64,000 nucleotides of DNA from Latilactobacillus graminis DSM 20719 (GCF_001436415.1 NZ_AYZB01000058.1:221494-285493); one strand, 5' to 3'; shown: positions 8,558-18,501, numbered from the stretch's first letter. Translations and numbers: made by a program. The notes: a model not told the origin generated them from the letters alone.

Positions 8558-9322
8558 CTAAGCGAATAAGTTCTGCGTGTCAAGTTCAACAGGACAGTGA
8601 TCAGAACCAAGAATTTCTGTATGAATCTTAGCATCAAGTAACTTAGGCTGTAAATCGTTCGAGGTGATGAAATAATCAATTCGCCAACCAGCATTGTTAT
8701 CACGCGCATGGAATCGGTAACCCCACCAAGAATAAATTTCAGTTTGATTGGGATAGAAGTAACGGAAAGTATCGGTAAATCCCCGGTTTAACAAAGTTGT
8801 CATTTGATTTCGTTCTGCATCGGAGAAACCAGCATTATGATGGTTAGTGCGATCGTTTTTGAGATCAATGGCTTCATGGGCGACGTTTAAATCACCACAG
8901 AAAATGACTGGTTTTTGCGTTGCGAGATTTTGAACATAGCCTTGGAAGGCCTCTTCCCAGCGCATCCGATAGTCTAATCGTTTCAGCTTGTCTTGAGAAT
9001 TGGGAGTGTAGCAAGTGATTAAATAAAAGGTCGGATATTCGAGTGTGATCACGCGGCCTTCATGGTCATGTTCATCTTGACCGATCCCGTAAGTCACATT
9101 CAGGGGTGCGTGCTTAGTAAAAACGGCAGTTCCAGAGTAACCTTTCTGATCAGCATAGTTAAAATATTGATGGTAACCGGGTAAGTCTAAGGCAACCTGA
9201 CCGGCTTGTATTTTAGTTTCTTGTAAGCAAAAAAAATCCGCGTCTAGTCGTTTAAAAACGGTCATAAAGTCTTTCTTTAAAACGGCGCGTAAGCCGTTAA
9301 CGTTCCATGAAATAAATTTCAT
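8558..9322 (-). CDS. xth: Exodeoxyribonuclease III / AP endonuclease
   Basis: A 254-residue enzyme of the EEP superfamily, usual length for ExoA/Xth. It cuts abasic sites and trims 3' blocked ends in base excision repair. Visible motifs: M-K-F-I-S-W-N-V-N-G-L-R at the start; L-Q-E-T-K with the metal-binding Glu; G-D-L-N-V-A-H; the R-I-D-Y-F segment; and S-D-H-C-P-V near the end with the catalytic Asp-His. An AGGTG-type RBS precedes the ATG at 9322. The downstream gene is a DnaQ-like exonuclease. Confidence 0.95.
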   Translation of the reverse strand: MKFISWNVNGLRAVLKKDFMTVFKRLDADFFCLQETKIQAGQVALDLPGYHQYFNYADQKGYSGTAVFTKHAPLNVTYGIGQDEHDHEGRVITLEYPTFYLITCYTPNSQDKLKRLDYRMRWEEAFQGYVQNLATQKPVIFCGDLNVAHEAIDLKNDRTNHHNAGFSDAERNQMTTLLNRGFTDTFRYFYPNQTEIYSWWGYRFHARDNNAGWRIDYFITSNDLQPKLLDAKIHTEILGSDHCPVELDTQNLFA

Positions 9323-9453
9323 AATTAGACACCTCGTTTCTAAATTCTATTTTAACGGTCTACCCAATAATACGCAAAAAAAGTGTTGGCTGTTCAATTC
9401 AAGCCGTCTTTGTTAAACTAGAAAGAGATTATTTTTTGAGGGGAACGACAATT

Positions 9454-10368
9454 GTGATAAGTCAAATTGAAATATTTTTACAAGCAAATCAAACGATTGA
9501 AACGCATCAGGCTGAGCCATTAAATCGATATACGTTTACCAAAACGGGTGGACCGGCGGATGTCCTCGCGCTCCCCAAATCAGTTGAAGAAGTGCGACAA
9601 TTGGTGGCCAGCGCCAACGAATTGAACTTACCCATCACCATTATTGGTAATGCTAGTAATTTAATTGTTCGTGATGGTGGGATTGAAGGGGTGGTCATTA
9701 TCTTAACGGCAATGAATATTGTTCAAGTTGAAGGTCAGCTAGTAGCTGCTCAAGCAGGTGCCGGTATTATTCAGGCATCTGAAGCAGCTTATTCGGGTAG
9801 TTTAACCGGTTTAGAATTTGCGGCTGGAATCCCAGGTAGTGTCGGAGGCGCTGTTTTCATGAATGCTGGGGCTTATGGCGGTGAAATCAGTGACGTATTG
9901 ACCCGGGTAGATATCTTAACTCGTGATAATCAAGTGCAAACCTTAACGACGACTGAGTTGAATTTTGGCTACCGGCATAGTTTGATTCAAGAAAATGGCA
10001 GCATTGTTTTGGCGGCTTATTTTGAGTTGGCAACAGGCGTCGCGCCAGTCATTCGCGAGCGGATGGATGAGGTTAATGCTTTACGAGCCGCTAAACAACC
10101 ACTTGAATATCCTTCGTGTGGGAGTGTTTTTAAACGACCGGTGGGATATTTTGTTGGGCCTTTGATTCAAAAGGCAGGTCTGCAAGGCTATCAAATTGGT
10201 GGTGCACAGGTTTCAAAGAAACACGCTGGATTCATTGTGAATATAGACCACGCAACAGCGACGGATTATCTTACATTGATTGCCTATATTCAAAAAACAG
10301 TTTGGGCAAAATTCAATGTTCAATTAGAGCCGGAAGTGCGGATTATTGGCCGTCAGCAATCAAATTGA
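9454..10368 (+). CDS. murB: UDP-N-acetylenolpyruvoylglucosamine reductase
   Basis: A 304-residue FAD enzyme that makes UDP-MurNAc, the second committed step of peptidoglycan synthesis. FAD-binding motifs are visible: Y-T-F-T-K-T-G-G-P-A-D, I-I-G-N-A-S-N-L-I-V-R-D-G-G and G-L-E-F-A-A-G-I-P-G-S-V-G-G-A-V-F-M-N-A-G-A-Y-G-G. The P-S-C-G-S-V-F-K-R-P segment carries the catalytic Ser region of type IIa MurB, and H-A-G-F-I-V-N lies near the end. GAGGGG lies 10 bases before the GTG at 9454, giving MISQIEIF; the TTG at 9436 precedes the RBS. Confidence 0.95.
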   Translation: MISQIEIFLQANQTIETHQAEPLNRYTFTKTGGPADVLALPKSVEEVRQLVASANELNLPITIIGNASNLIVRDGGIEGVVIILTAMNIVQVEGQLVAAQAGAGIIQASEAAYSGSLTGLEFAAGIPGSVGGAVFMNAGAYGGEISDVLTRVDILTRDNQVQTLTTTELNFGYRHSLIQENGSIVLAAYFELATGVAPVIRERMDEVNALRAAKQPLEYPSCGSVFKRPVGYFVGPLIQKAGLQGYQIGGAQVSKKHAGFIVNIDHATATDYLTLIAYIQKTVWAKFNVQLEPEVRIIGRQQSN

Positions 10369-10380
10369 AGTAAGCTTGAG

Positions 10381-10418
10381 AAGCTATGGTAAAAACTGAT
10401 TTTATCACAGCTTTTTTT
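10381..10418 (+). terminator. Terminator after murB
   Basis: AAGCTATGGTAAAA / TTTTATCACAGCTT stem with two G-T pairs and a T-run. Confidence 0.7.
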
Positions 10419-10452
10419 AAACAAAATATCAAAATCAGAAAAGGGTGATGGG

Positions 10453-12570
10453 ATGGCAATTATTGAAGCTGTTATTTTGTTAATTACGTTGGTGATTGTT
10501 GCCAACATCATCGGGCATTATTTGCCTAATTTACCGGTTAGTTTAATCGAAATTGGTCTGGGGTTAGTGGTGGCGTTAGTTTTTTCCGTCAAGATTCCAT
10601 TGCGAACAGATTGGTTTATGTTAGTGTTTGTCGCGCCATTGTTGTTTAATGATGGGCGTCGTTTCCCAAAAAAAGAACTTTGGGCATTACGTGGGCCAAT
10701 CATCGGCAACGCGATTTTTTTAGTCTTTGTAACGACGTTAATCGGTGGTTTAGCTATCCATTGGTTAGTACCCACGTTACCGTTGGCCGCGAGTTTTGCG
10801 TTAGCCGCGATTTTGTCACCAACCGATCCGGTAGCGGTTCAATCAATTTCTGAACAGGCGGACTTACCATCGCGAGTTTTGCATTTAGTGAGTGGTGAGA
10901 GTTTAATTAACGATGCAAGTGGTCTAATCAGTTTCAAATATGGTATCGCAGCAGCTGTTACTGGCTATTTTTCATGGCAGCAAGCAGCAGGTGATTTTTT
11001 ATATATTAGTATTGTCGGCGCTTTAGCTGGGATGGCACTGATGTTAGTCATTCACTTTATACGGTTATTTATGCTACAACAAGGATTTGAAGATGTAATG
11101 TTTCACACTATTTTACAGTTAGTGACGCCGTTTATTATCTACCTTATTGTTGAAGATTTATTGCATGCTTCTGGCGTAATTGCCGTCGTTGTCGCGGGAA
11201 TTGTCAGTCATTCTTCGCGAAATATTTTCCTCGATTTTTTACCGGAATTAAAGTTAGTTACCGAACAGACTTGGTCGATTGGTGTTTACTTATTAAACGG
11301 GATTGTTTTTTTAATTCTGGGTATTGAGTTACCGGTGGCAATGCACAACACGGTTCACAATCCTTTGATTAATACGAGTGAAGAGATCTTGCTCGTATTA
11401 GCTGTTTGGTTGATTTTAGTGCTGGTTCGTGGATTATGGACACTGGCCTATTTGCTTTTTACCAACCAAACGAATCCCAAGACGCTCCATGAAAATATTA
11501 AAATTGCGGTATTATCCGGTTTATCGGGAGTACGCGGGGCCATTACGATGGCCGGAGTCTTATCTGTGCCGACCGTTTTAGCAGATGGCTCGCCCTTTCC
11601 ACAACGCGGATTGATGCTGTTTATTGCCGCGGGCGTCATTATTCTCAGTTTAGTGATGGCGGTGGTGTTAATCCCTAAATTAACGAAGGTTAAAGCACCA
11701 ATTGAGATGCGGGGGATGCAACGTGATTTTGAGACCGAATCAACTGTCGAAGAAACGATTGATTCGCGCTTCTTGGATGAAATGGAAGCAAAAATTTATA
11801 TGTATAAAGTAGCAGCTAGTATGGTTGAATCAAAGCGCCATATTGATAATAATCGGGCAGCACTAGATTTGCTAGCTGAATACCAATTGATGATTCGGCG
11901 CTTGGAAAGTCAACAAAATGAATCTGAAGTTGGCGATGAATTGCCACCTTTAATTACAGAAGAGTTAATTTTGCGACAAGTTGCCTTTGATGGTGAACGA
12001 CAGAAATTAGAGTCACTGTGGTCTGAAAAAGCCATTGGGACAACAAGTTATCGGCATGGTAGACGGAAATTACGTCAAAAGCAGGTCATGCTATCGGTGA
12101 TTGGAACAAGCTTTAACTGGCATCATGTCCAATTGCAAATTTATCGGGCTTGGTCGCTGATCAGACGGTTGGTGAGTCATCTTTGGTCACACCATGCTGA
12201 TGCACCAAATGTAACCGAATGGCAGTTGACCGAACGAGAGATGGCCAAATCCGGCATTAAGCAATTATCATCTTTTTTAAAACAGCCGGAAAATCGGCAA
12301 CGTCATTATAATCGCCAAGTCATCTATCAAATTATTGTACGGTATCGCAATCAGATTGAGCATATGAAAAATGGCGGTCGCCATAATAAGACAGCCATTT
12401 ATGAGCGGCAGTTACAAAGATTAAGAGTAACGGCGCTTACTAGTGAAAGAGCAGCGATTCAGGAACTACTTGAACAACATAAAATCACATGGCAGCTTGC
12501 GGATGAATTACGCAAAGATATCAACTATTCTGAAAATGCCCTGATTTTAGCACGAACGGATACTGAATAG
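10453..12570 (+). CDS. CPA1-family Na+/H+ antiporter with long cytoplasmic tail
   Basis: A 705-residue protein. Residues 1-410 hold 12 or so membrane segments of the NhaP/CPA1 type. L-S-P-T-D-P-V-A-V is the TM4 motif. S-G-E-S-L-I-N-D-A-S-G carries the ion-binding Asn-Asp. S-G-V-R-G-A-I-T-M-A is the conserved Arg segment. The remaining 290 residues are hydrophilic, charged and probably helical, with no recognised nucleotide-binding domain; they likely regulate transport. The role inferred from the family is Na+ or K+ extrusion coupled to proton entry for pH and salt homeostasis. An AAGGGTGATGGG RBS precedes the ATG, and both sides have terminators. Confidence 0.88.
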   Translation: MAIIEAVILLITLVIVANIIGHYLPNLPVSLIEIGLGLVVALVFSVKIPLRTDWFMLVFVAPLLFNDGRRFPKKELWALRGPIIGNAIFLVFVTTLIGGLAIHWLVPTLPLAASFALAAILSPTDPVAVQSISEQADLPSRVLHLVSGESLINDASGLISFKYGIAAAVTGYFSWQQAAGDFLYISIVGALAGMALMLVIHFIRLFMLQQGFEDVMFHTILQLVTPFIIYLIVEDLLHASGVIAVVVAGIVSHSSRNIFLDFLPELKLVTEQTWSIGVYLLNGIVFLILGIELPVAMHNTVHNPLINTSEEILLVLAVWLILVLVRGLWTLAYLLFTNQTNPKTLHENIKIAVLSGLSGVRGAITMAGVLSVPTVLADGSPFPQRGLMLFIAAGVIILSLVMAVVLIPKLTKVKAPIEMRGMQRDFETESTVEETIDSRFLDEMEAKIYMYKVAASMVESKRHIDNNRAALDLLAEYQLMIRRLESQQNESEVGDELPPLITEELILRQVAFDGERQKLESLWSEKAIGTTSYRHGRRKLRQKQVMLSVIGTSFNWHHVQLQIYRAWSLIRRLVSHLWSHHADAPNVTEWQLTEREMAKSGIKQLSSFLKQPENRQRHYNRQVIYQIIVRYRNQIEHMKNGGRHNKTAIYERQLQRLRVTALTSERAAIQELLEQHKITWQLADELRKDINYSENALILARTDTE

Positions 12571-12576
12571 AGGTCA

Positions 12577-12621
12577 AAACGCCACACGCTCATTTTCTTT
12601 GAGCATGTGGCGTTTTTTTTT
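12577..12621. terminator. Bidirectional terminator
   Basis: AAAACGCCACACGCTC / GAGCATGTGGCGTTTT stem with a T-run on the right and an A-run on the left, between the antiporter gene and the convergent yfhO. Confidence 0.85.
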
Positions 12622-12626
12622 AAAAC

Positions 12627-15239
12627 TTAGAATAGACGACGGCGGCGGTAGTATCGGAAGCAATAATTACCGCTAGCCGCCAAAATAACGGTGACTGAAG
12701 AAATCAGTAAGCCACAGTAAAAATAAGGCGGCCAGTATCTGAGGGTAATCGTGTGATGGCCTTTTTTTAGCGGAATAGCAATGAAGTTTTTCAAACCATG
12801 TTTGATTTTAGTCGGATGACCATCAACAGTCGCGTGCCAACCAACAGCATATGGCACAGTAGTCATCAGAACATACTTGTTTTGTGGGATTTTAATGGTT
12901 CCTTGAATTAAGGTATTCGAAAAGTTGCTGATCTTTAAGGGGTGTGTCTTTAATTGAGTGATCAACTGGGAGAAGCGTTGATAATTTAACTGATACAAAT
13001 TGATATTTTGGAGCCATATTTCTTTTTTTGAGAAAGCTAAATCAATTGTTTGTTTCTGACCAATGGCGTCACTTGCTAGATTTAAAACAACAGTATCACG
13101 GAATGTATCATATTGCTGAATTGGATGACCATTGAGCGTCACTTGCACCGCATTTTTTTCAAGATTTGATCCCAAAGTCAGATAACAAGGGTCACTGGTG
13201 GTTGGGGTAAATGTGTAAATTACATGAGCCGTGTTTTTCGGATTGATGCGCAAAAATGTTTCGTTGAATTTCGGCTTTTGTTTTGCATTTTTATAAGTGA
13301 CGGTATTGAAAAATTTTAATGTAAAAAGTGGTTGATCCACTGGTGAATTGACTAAATCAGCGGCAATTTGATTTTGCTCAAGCAGGGGATAATCAGCGGT
13401 TACATGGTGTTTTAGTACTTTTTCAGAAGCAGCAAAGCCAAGCTCTAAGGCGTTTGGGTTTTGATAGATCGCAATTTGTTTTTTAACCTTGCGCAAATGA
13501 TAGCGGGCTAGGTCTGGCTTATTAGTACTTAGTGGAATTGTTGCTAGACTCCCAGTGTGATTGAGATAGTAGCGATATCCAAGGAGTGCATCGGTAAAAA
13601 GCGTCTGGTTAGTGTCTGCAACTACACCGTCACCAGCGGGTTCACCGATACTTCCCATGAATTTTGGGTAACTTGGTTCAAGCATTGAATTAAAGTGGGA
13701 ACCGCCAAAATAATCAGCTTGCATCGGGTCATTTTTAGTACGCATAAATGTTTTACCAATCCGCTGAAAGGCGTCTTGATTTGGAATTGCGGCGATTGCC
13801 GTTTGTAAATGAGCCGTGTAGTCAGCGTAATCTTTTTGGGAGACATAACTAATCTGATTGAGACTGATCGTCGCATTGGTGACCATTTCACCACCAACAC
13901 ATAGGCACAATAGAAATGGATAGTAGTTTTTAAGTGGCACTTTAAGTAATAATATTAAGCAGGTTATGATCAAAAAAGCGATACTTAAATTAATTTGATT
14001 AGCGCTTAAAGCAGTAAAAGACTTAAGGTGCTTAGCGGTATAGCCAAAGATAGCCATTATGATCAAAAAGGGTAGCAAGAGTTGGGTCCCTTTGAACTGT
14101 GGATGATAGTGCAGGCGTTGAACAGCAAGTATTATCATCCAGAAACTAACGACGTATGAAAAACGATAAGGATACCAAACTGGAAATTGCATACCGTGCC
14201 ATAATAAATCAAGTGGCTCATAACACATTGAAACGCCTAAGAATATGGTGACCAACAAGGCTACCAAGCGTTCTTTACGGGGGATTTGTCGAGTAACGAA
14301 ATATAAAAGCATACCAATTAAAACGAAGCTCCCCACGAAGAGATTAGGTTCACCTTTCGGCATTTGATCAAAATTAAAATTACCAATAACCAATTTAGAG
14401 AGTATTCTAAGGGGATTATATTCAAATTTCCAATTGATTTTTTGAATCGTGTATTGCCCTTTACTTTGGGTTAATTGGAAGAAAGTCGGTAATAAAAGCC
14501 ATGCTGAAAATAAACCGGCCAAGAGGGAGCCGCTGACAAATTTACCAACGCTACGCCATAGATGTTGCCAATTTTGCCAATGATGGACACAGGCCCAGGC
14601 GAAATAAGCAATGACGAATAGACAAACCATATACCCCATATAGTAATTACTGATTAATAGGATTGTTAAGCTAAGAGGATACCACCAAAAATAACGGCGC
14701 GTAAACAGCCGGTCAATACCTAAAATAATCAATGGTAACCAAACAAGTGCATCAAGCCACATGACGTTAAATTGATTGGCAATGGCAAACCCAGATAAGG
14801 CATACGTAATACTCAGCAGCGGTAACCACCATCTGTTAAGCAAGCGATTGGCCTTTAAATAATATGCAAAGCTTAGGCCGCTGGCACCAGTTTTGCACAA
14901 AATAATTAGCCAAACACCAAAACTTAACCAAGTCCGCGGTGTTAAGAGTACAATTAAATTGAAAGGACTCATCAGATAATAAGCCCAGACACCAAGCATG
15001 TCACCACCTAGGCCCTTAGCGAAGGAATAAAAGAATGTTTCTGGATGATGTAATAATGTATTTCTAAAAAAAGCGTAGAAGTCAATGTATTGTTGACCTA
15101 AGTCCACCGTTAAGATTGTTTGACCACCAAATGGAAAAACGTGACGTAAAAGACCATAAATGAATAGAATACCAAATGGTAGTATGAAACTTAGGGCTAA
15201 TGGATAATGACGACGAATAAATGTGTTAAATCGACTCAC
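12627..15239 (-). CDS. yfhO: YfhO-family multi-spanning membrane protein
   Basis: An 870-residue membrane protein with about 13 segments in the first 480 residues, a large extracytoplasmic portion, and a last segment near the C-terminus followed by a basic tail (RYYRRRRLF). The early F-G-G-Q-T-I-L-T-V-D-L-G-Q-Q-Y-I-D-F-Y motif is the YfhO signature, with acidic residues in the first outer loop as in GT-C-fold glycosyltransferases. In Listeria and Bacillus, YfhO-type proteins transfer sugars to lipoteichoic acid on the outer face of the membrane; I infer a similar role here. It is transcribed divergently from pbp2B, with 276 bp between the starts. Confidence 0.85.
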   Translation of the reverse strand: MSRFNTFIRRHYPLALSFILPFGILFIYGLLRHVFPFGGQTILTVDLGQQYIDFYAFFRNTLLHHPETFFYSFAKGLGGDMLGVWAYYLMSPFNLIVLLTPRTWLSFGVWLIILCKTGASGLSFAYYLKANRLLNRWWLPLLSITYALSGFAIANQFNVMWLDALVWLPLIILGIDRLFTRRYFWWYPLSLTILLISNYYMGYMVCLFVIAYFAWACVHHWQNWQHLWRSVGKFVSGSLLAGLFSAWLLLPTFFQLTQSKGQYTIQKINWKFEYNPLRILSKLVIGNFNFDQMPKGEPNLFVGSFVLIGMLLYFVTRQIPRKERLVALLVTIFLGVSMCYEPLDLLWHGMQFPVWYPYRFSYVVSFWMIILAVQRLHYHPQFKGTQLLLPFLIIMAIFGYTAKHLKSFTALSANQINLSIAFLIITCLILLLKVPLKNYYPFLLCLCVGGEMVTNATISLNQISYVSQKDYADYTAHLQTAIAAIPNQDAFQRIGKTFMRTKNDPMQADYFGGSHFNSMLEPSYPKFMGSIGEPAGDGVVADTNQTLFTDALLGYRYYLNHTGSLATIPLSTNKPDLARYHLRKVKKQIAIYQNPNALELGFAASEKVLKHHVTADYPLLEQNQIAADLVNSPVDQPLFTLKFFNTVTYKNAKQKPKFNETFLRINPKNTAHVIYTFTPTTSDPCYLTLGSNLEKNAVQVTLNGHPIQQYDTFRDTVVLNLASDAIGQKQTIDLAFSKKEIWLQNINLYQLNYQRFSQLITQLKTHPLKISNFSNTLIQGTIKIPQNKYVLMTTVPYAVGWHATVDGHPTKIKHGLKNFIAIPLKKGHHTITLRYWPPYFYCGLLISSVTVILAASGNYCFRYYRRRRLF

Positions 15240-15431
15240 GGTAATCCTCCAATTAATAAAAAAATCTAAAAATTAGGTTGCTAGTCCAGTTTTAACTGAG
15301 GAAAAGCTGTAGAATATAACCAGTTAATGACTGAGACTAAGCATAACATATTCTCGCTTGAATTTAGAGATTTGGCATAGCTTGTTTAAGATAATTTTGC
15401 TAAACTTAAATGATATAACACAAAATCGCTC

Positions 15432-15453
15432 AAAAGGTCGCTAGCGACTTTTT
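15432..15453. promoter_or_regulatory. Hairpin in the yfhO-pbp2B intergenic region
   Basis: AAAAGGTCG-CTAG-CGACTTTTT forms a 9-bp stem (one G-T pair) flanked by A- and T-runs. It lies about 65 bp before the pbp2B start and could terminate or attenuate a leader transcript. Apart from this I see no gene in the 276-bp gap (15240-15515). Confidence 0.4.
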
Positions 15454-15515
15454 GAAGCATATAAGGGCGCTTTCTCTTCGTTAGGTAGCGCTCAATAAGG
15501 AGTATCTGACCGTCC

Positions 15516-17621
15516 GTGAAAATTATTAAGAGAAAAAGTAAACAAAACCGTGAAAAATCACACATTCCATTCCGCCTGAACTTCCTATTATTCGTCGTTT
15601 TCGTGTTATTTGCTGCGTTAATTATGCAATTGGGGCGTCTGCAGGTGATGGAAGGTGCTAATTTCCAAGCGATGGTTAATAGTACTGATAAGAAAATTGT
15701 CACCGGCAATGTGCCACGGGGGATGATTCTTGATGCTAAAGGACGTGTGTTAGTTGGTAATAGTGCCAAACCGGCGATTACCTACACTAAAAACATGAAT
15801 GTTTTAGCGGATAAAATGTATACTGAAGCCAATCAGTTAACTAAATATCTAACGGTTTCAACGGATAAATTAACTGAACGTGATCAGATTGATTATTATC
15901 TCAGTAACCCCCGGCAACTTAAAAAATGGAATGCTAAACTGCCCAAATCTGCTAAAGTTGCTAGTGATGGTTCTGAATTGCCAGAAAAAGAAATTTATCA
16001 ATCAACGATTAAACTGGTTAAAAAATCCTTCAAAGGTTTAAACGATCAGCAAAAACAAGCCGCTGCAATTTTTAAAATTATGAGTGGGGCTTACCAGCTC
16101 TCAACCGTTTATATTAAAAATTCCGATGTAACTGATCAAGAAATTGCCCAAGTTAGTGAACATTTGACGAGTTTACCAGGAGTCAATGTCGGTACTGATT
16201 GGGAGCGCGCATATCCCAATGGTAATTCAATGCGCAGTATCATTGGACACGTATCAACGGAAGAACAGGGCTTACCAGAAGATGGCATCAATTCCTTGCT
16301 GGCTCAAGGTTATTCTCGAAATGATCGGGTTGGGACAAGTTATTTAGAAAAGCAATATGAAGGTGTTCTACATGGTTCTAAGTCACAATCGCAAGTTGAA
16401 GTTGGTGCGAATAATCAAATTCTCTCCAGTAGTGTCCTTTTTAAGGGGCAAAAAGGCAGTAATTTAAATTTAACCATTGATCAAGCTTATCAAACGCAAG
16501 TTGAAGCAGCTCTGAAAAAGGTTTATAACCAAGCTAAGTCAACGGGAACAACACAATATTCAGATGGTGCTTATGCCGTTGCTATGAATCCTAAAACAGG
16601 TGCTATTTTGGCGATGGCCGGTGAATCAAATGATCGTCAATCAGGTGAAATTGCTGATGACGCACTTGGCGTCATTAATCATACCTTTGTCATGGGGTCG
16701 GCAATCAAAGGGGCAACTGTGATGGGGGGCTTAATGGACGGCGTTATTACACCAACCAACAATACATTACCTGATACCCCAATCTACTTAACTGGAACGC
16801 CGGTTAAAAAATCAGTTTACCCTGTGGGGACTTTTGGCGCACTGGATGCGGAATCAGCTTTAGAAGTGTCTTCTAATATTTACATGATGCACCTTGCAAT
16901 GCTTGAAGGACATGCTAAATACGTACCAAATCAAACAATGACGATGGCACCGGATATTTTTACGAAGATGCGTGGTTACTTTAATCAGTTTGGGTTAGGA
17001 CAAAAGACGGGGATTGATTTGCCAGGTGAAGCTAGTGGCATTGAAGGACCAACTGTCAATGAATATGGTGAGCAAGCCGTCGGATCACTGCTTGATTTGT
17101 CTTATGGAAACTATGATGCCTATACACTAATTCAATTAGCTCAATATATTTCAACAATTGCCAACGGAGGACAACGGATGCAACCTTATCTGGTCGATTC
17201 TATTCAACAAACCGGCAATGATGGTTCGTTTGGGCAGATTGGTACTAAGACAACGCCAACTGTTTTAAGTACAATTAATGCGCCGGAAAGCTACTTTAAT
17301 GTGGTTAAAAAAGGGATGTATAACGTTGTCAACGGGACCAATGCTTGGGGAACGGCACATACTTTGAAAGATATCAAACCAACCTTTGGTGTTAAGACCG
17401 GGACAGCCCAATCCTTTGCCCGTCAAGATCCTAATGATTCAACCAGTAAGCAAGTTGAAACTGTAACCTCTAGTTTAGTTGGGTTTGCTCCTTATGATAA
17501 TCCACAAATTGCGATTGCAATTGTTTTTCCAAATCTCAACACCGACGAAGGCCACTACAATACATTATTGGCTCGTGAGATGATTACTGATTATTACAAA
17601 TTAAATAACATTACCAAATGA
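15516..17621 (+). CDS. pbp2B: Penicillin-binding protein 2B-type class B transpeptidase
   Basis: A 701-residue class B PBP. It has a basic cytoplasmic tail, one membrane anchor at about residues 22-44, a dimerisation/pedestal domain, and a transpeptidase domain from about 330. Active-site motifs are S-A-I-K (in V-M-G-S-A-I-K-G, catalytic Ser), S-S-N, and K-T-G-T-A. The protein cross-links peptidoglycan, most likely at the septum (PBP2B) as in related lactobacilli. No PASTA domains are visible. The start is a GTG 13 bases after AAGGAG; this spacing is slightly long. The downstream block rpmG-fthC-rhomboid-yqgQ-glcK matches the Bacillus pbpA region. Confidence 0.9.
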   Translation: MKIIKRKSKQNREKSHIPFRLNFLLFVVFVLFAALIMQLGRLQVMEGANFQAMVNSTDKKIVTGNVPRGMILDAKGRVLVGNSAKPAITYTKNMNVLADKMYTEANQLTKYLTVSTDKLTERDQIDYYLSNPRQLKKWNAKLPKSAKVASDGSELPEKEIYQSTIKLVKKSFKGLNDQQKQAAAIFKIMSGAYQLSTVYIKNSDVTDQEIAQVSEHLTSLPGVNVGTDWERAYPNGNSMRSIIGHVSTEEQGLPEDGINSLLAQGYSRNDRVGTSYLEKQYEGVLHGSKSQSQVEVGANNQILSSSVLFKGQKGSNLNLTIDQAYQTQVEAALKKVYNQAKSTGTTQYSDGAYAVAMNPKTGAILAMAGESNDRQSGEIADDALGVINHTFVMGSAIKGATVMGGLMDGVITPTNNTLPDTPIYLTGTPVKKSVYPVGTFGALDAESALEVSSNIYMMHLAMLEGHAKYVPNQTMTMAPDIFTKMRGYFNQFGLGQKTGIDLPGEASGIEGPTVNEYGEQAVGSLLDLSYGNYDAYTLIQLAQYISTIANGGQRMQPYLVDSIQQTGNDGSFGQIGTKTTPTVLSTINAPESYFNVVKKGMYNVVNGTNAWGTAHTLKDIKPTFGVKTGTAQSFARQDPNDSTSKQVETVTSSLVGFAPYDNPQIAIAIVFPNLNTDEGHYNTLLAREMITDYYKLNNITK

Positions 17622-17638
17622 AATATTCCGAAATAACC

Positions 17639-17667
17639 TTTTCAGATTCTATAAAAAATGGTATGAT
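17639..17667 (+). promoter_or_regulatory. Promoter of rpmG
   Basis: TTTTCA, 17-bp spacer, TATGAT with a TGG extended -10 (TG at 17659-17660), about 60 bp before the rpmG ATG. Confidence 0.7.
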
Positions 17668-17729
17668 ACTAAGAGTCTAAGAATTAAACAGTTTTTTAGA
17701 AATTTACTTACAGCTTGGAGGCTATATCA

Positions 17730-17879
17730 ATGCGTGTTCACATTACAATGGAATGTACAGAATGTCATGAACGTAGTTACTTATCAAACAAAAATAAACG
17801 TAACAATCCAGATCGCTTGGAATTAAAGAAATATTGCCCACGCGAACGCAAAGTAACTTTACACCGCGAAACTAAATAG
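17730..17879 (+). CDS. rpmG: 50S ribosomal protein L33
   Basis: A 49-residue protein with start [19 protein letters not shown]. It matches the L33 family: strand-rich, basic, ending in TLHRETK. One CxxC pair (E-C-T-E-C) is present, while the second zinc-ligand pair of C+ forms is absent (only a single Cys in K-Y-C-P). This may therefore be a partly degenerate zinc-dependent version or a zinc-independent paralogue. TTGGAGG lies 8 bases before the ATG, and the gene has its own promoter and terminator. Confidence 0.93.
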   Translation: MRVHITMECTECHERSYLSNKNKRNNPDRLELKKYCPRERKVTLHRETK

Positions 17880-17896
17880 TAGTGACGCAAATTAAG

Positions 17897-17930
17897 AGTC
17901 GGGGCGCTTTGCGCTCGGGCTTTTTTTGTT
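17897..17930 (+). terminator. Terminator after rpmG
   Basis: AGTCGGGGCGC-TTT-GCGCTCGGGCT stem with one mismatch and a T7 run. Confidence 0.8.
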
Positions 17931-17945
17931 AAGGAGGGTGTGGGA

Positions 17946-18491
17946 ATGCAAACTAAAAAGCAAATCCGCCAACAACAGATTGAAGCGCTACAAGTATTGG
18001 CCCAAACGCCAAATATTAAGCAAGCACAAGAAGCGCAATTATTGGCATTGTTCGTTGCCAGCGAGGCGTTTCAAACAGCAACCGTGATTGGTGTGACAAT
18101 GAGTCAGGTGTTTGAAGTCGATACTCAGCCGTTAATTGAAGCCATGCGACTAGCGAAAAAGCAAGTAGTCATTCCTAAGACTCTGCCAAATCGGCAAATG
18201 GCTTTTTATCCATTCACTGTAGCCACTAAATTAGCAATGAGTTTCTACGGCGTATTAGAACCAATCGTGACGGAAGATAGCGTTGCTGTGGTTCCAGATT
18301 TAATGCTTGTGCCAGGCCTAGCTTTTAGTAGCGATGGCTGGCGTGTTGGTTTTGGCGGTGGCTATTATGATCGATATTTGATGCATCATCCAATGTCAAC
18401 GATTGCACTCGCGCTTAAGCCGCAACAAAGAAATACTGATTGGGCCATTGATGAATTTGATGTACCAATCGATCACATTTTTCAAGCCTAA
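17946..18491 (+). CDS. fthC: 5-formyltetrahydrofolate cyclo-ligase
   Basis: A 181-residue enzyme converting 5-formyl-THF to 5,10-methenyl-THF with ATP. The C-terminal motif L-V-P-G-L-A-F-S-x-D-G-W-R-V-G-F-G-G-G-Y-Y-D-R-Y is the family signature, including the ATP-binding glycine-rich loop. AAGGAGG ends 8 bases before the ATG at 17946; the GTG at 17940 is too close to it. The gene heads the operon fthC-rhomboid-yqgQ-glcK-yqhL, with 10 bp or an overlap between the first members. Confidence 0.93.
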   Translation: MQTKKQIRQQQIEALQVLAQTPNIKQAQEAQLLALFVASEAFQTATVIGVTMSQVFEVDTQPLIEAMRLAKKQVVIPKTLPNRQMAFYPFTVATKLAMSFYGVLEPIVTEDSVAVVPDLMLVPGLAFSSDGWRVGFGGGYYDRYLMHHPMSTIALALKPQQRNTDWAIDEFDVPIDHIFQA

Positions 18492-18501
18492 AGGAGAAAA
18501 A

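Noticed and set aside
15386..15769. 127-codon minus-strand frame over the pbp2B start
   Set aside because: It overlaps the membrane anchor region of pbp2B and has no motif; shadow of the real gene.
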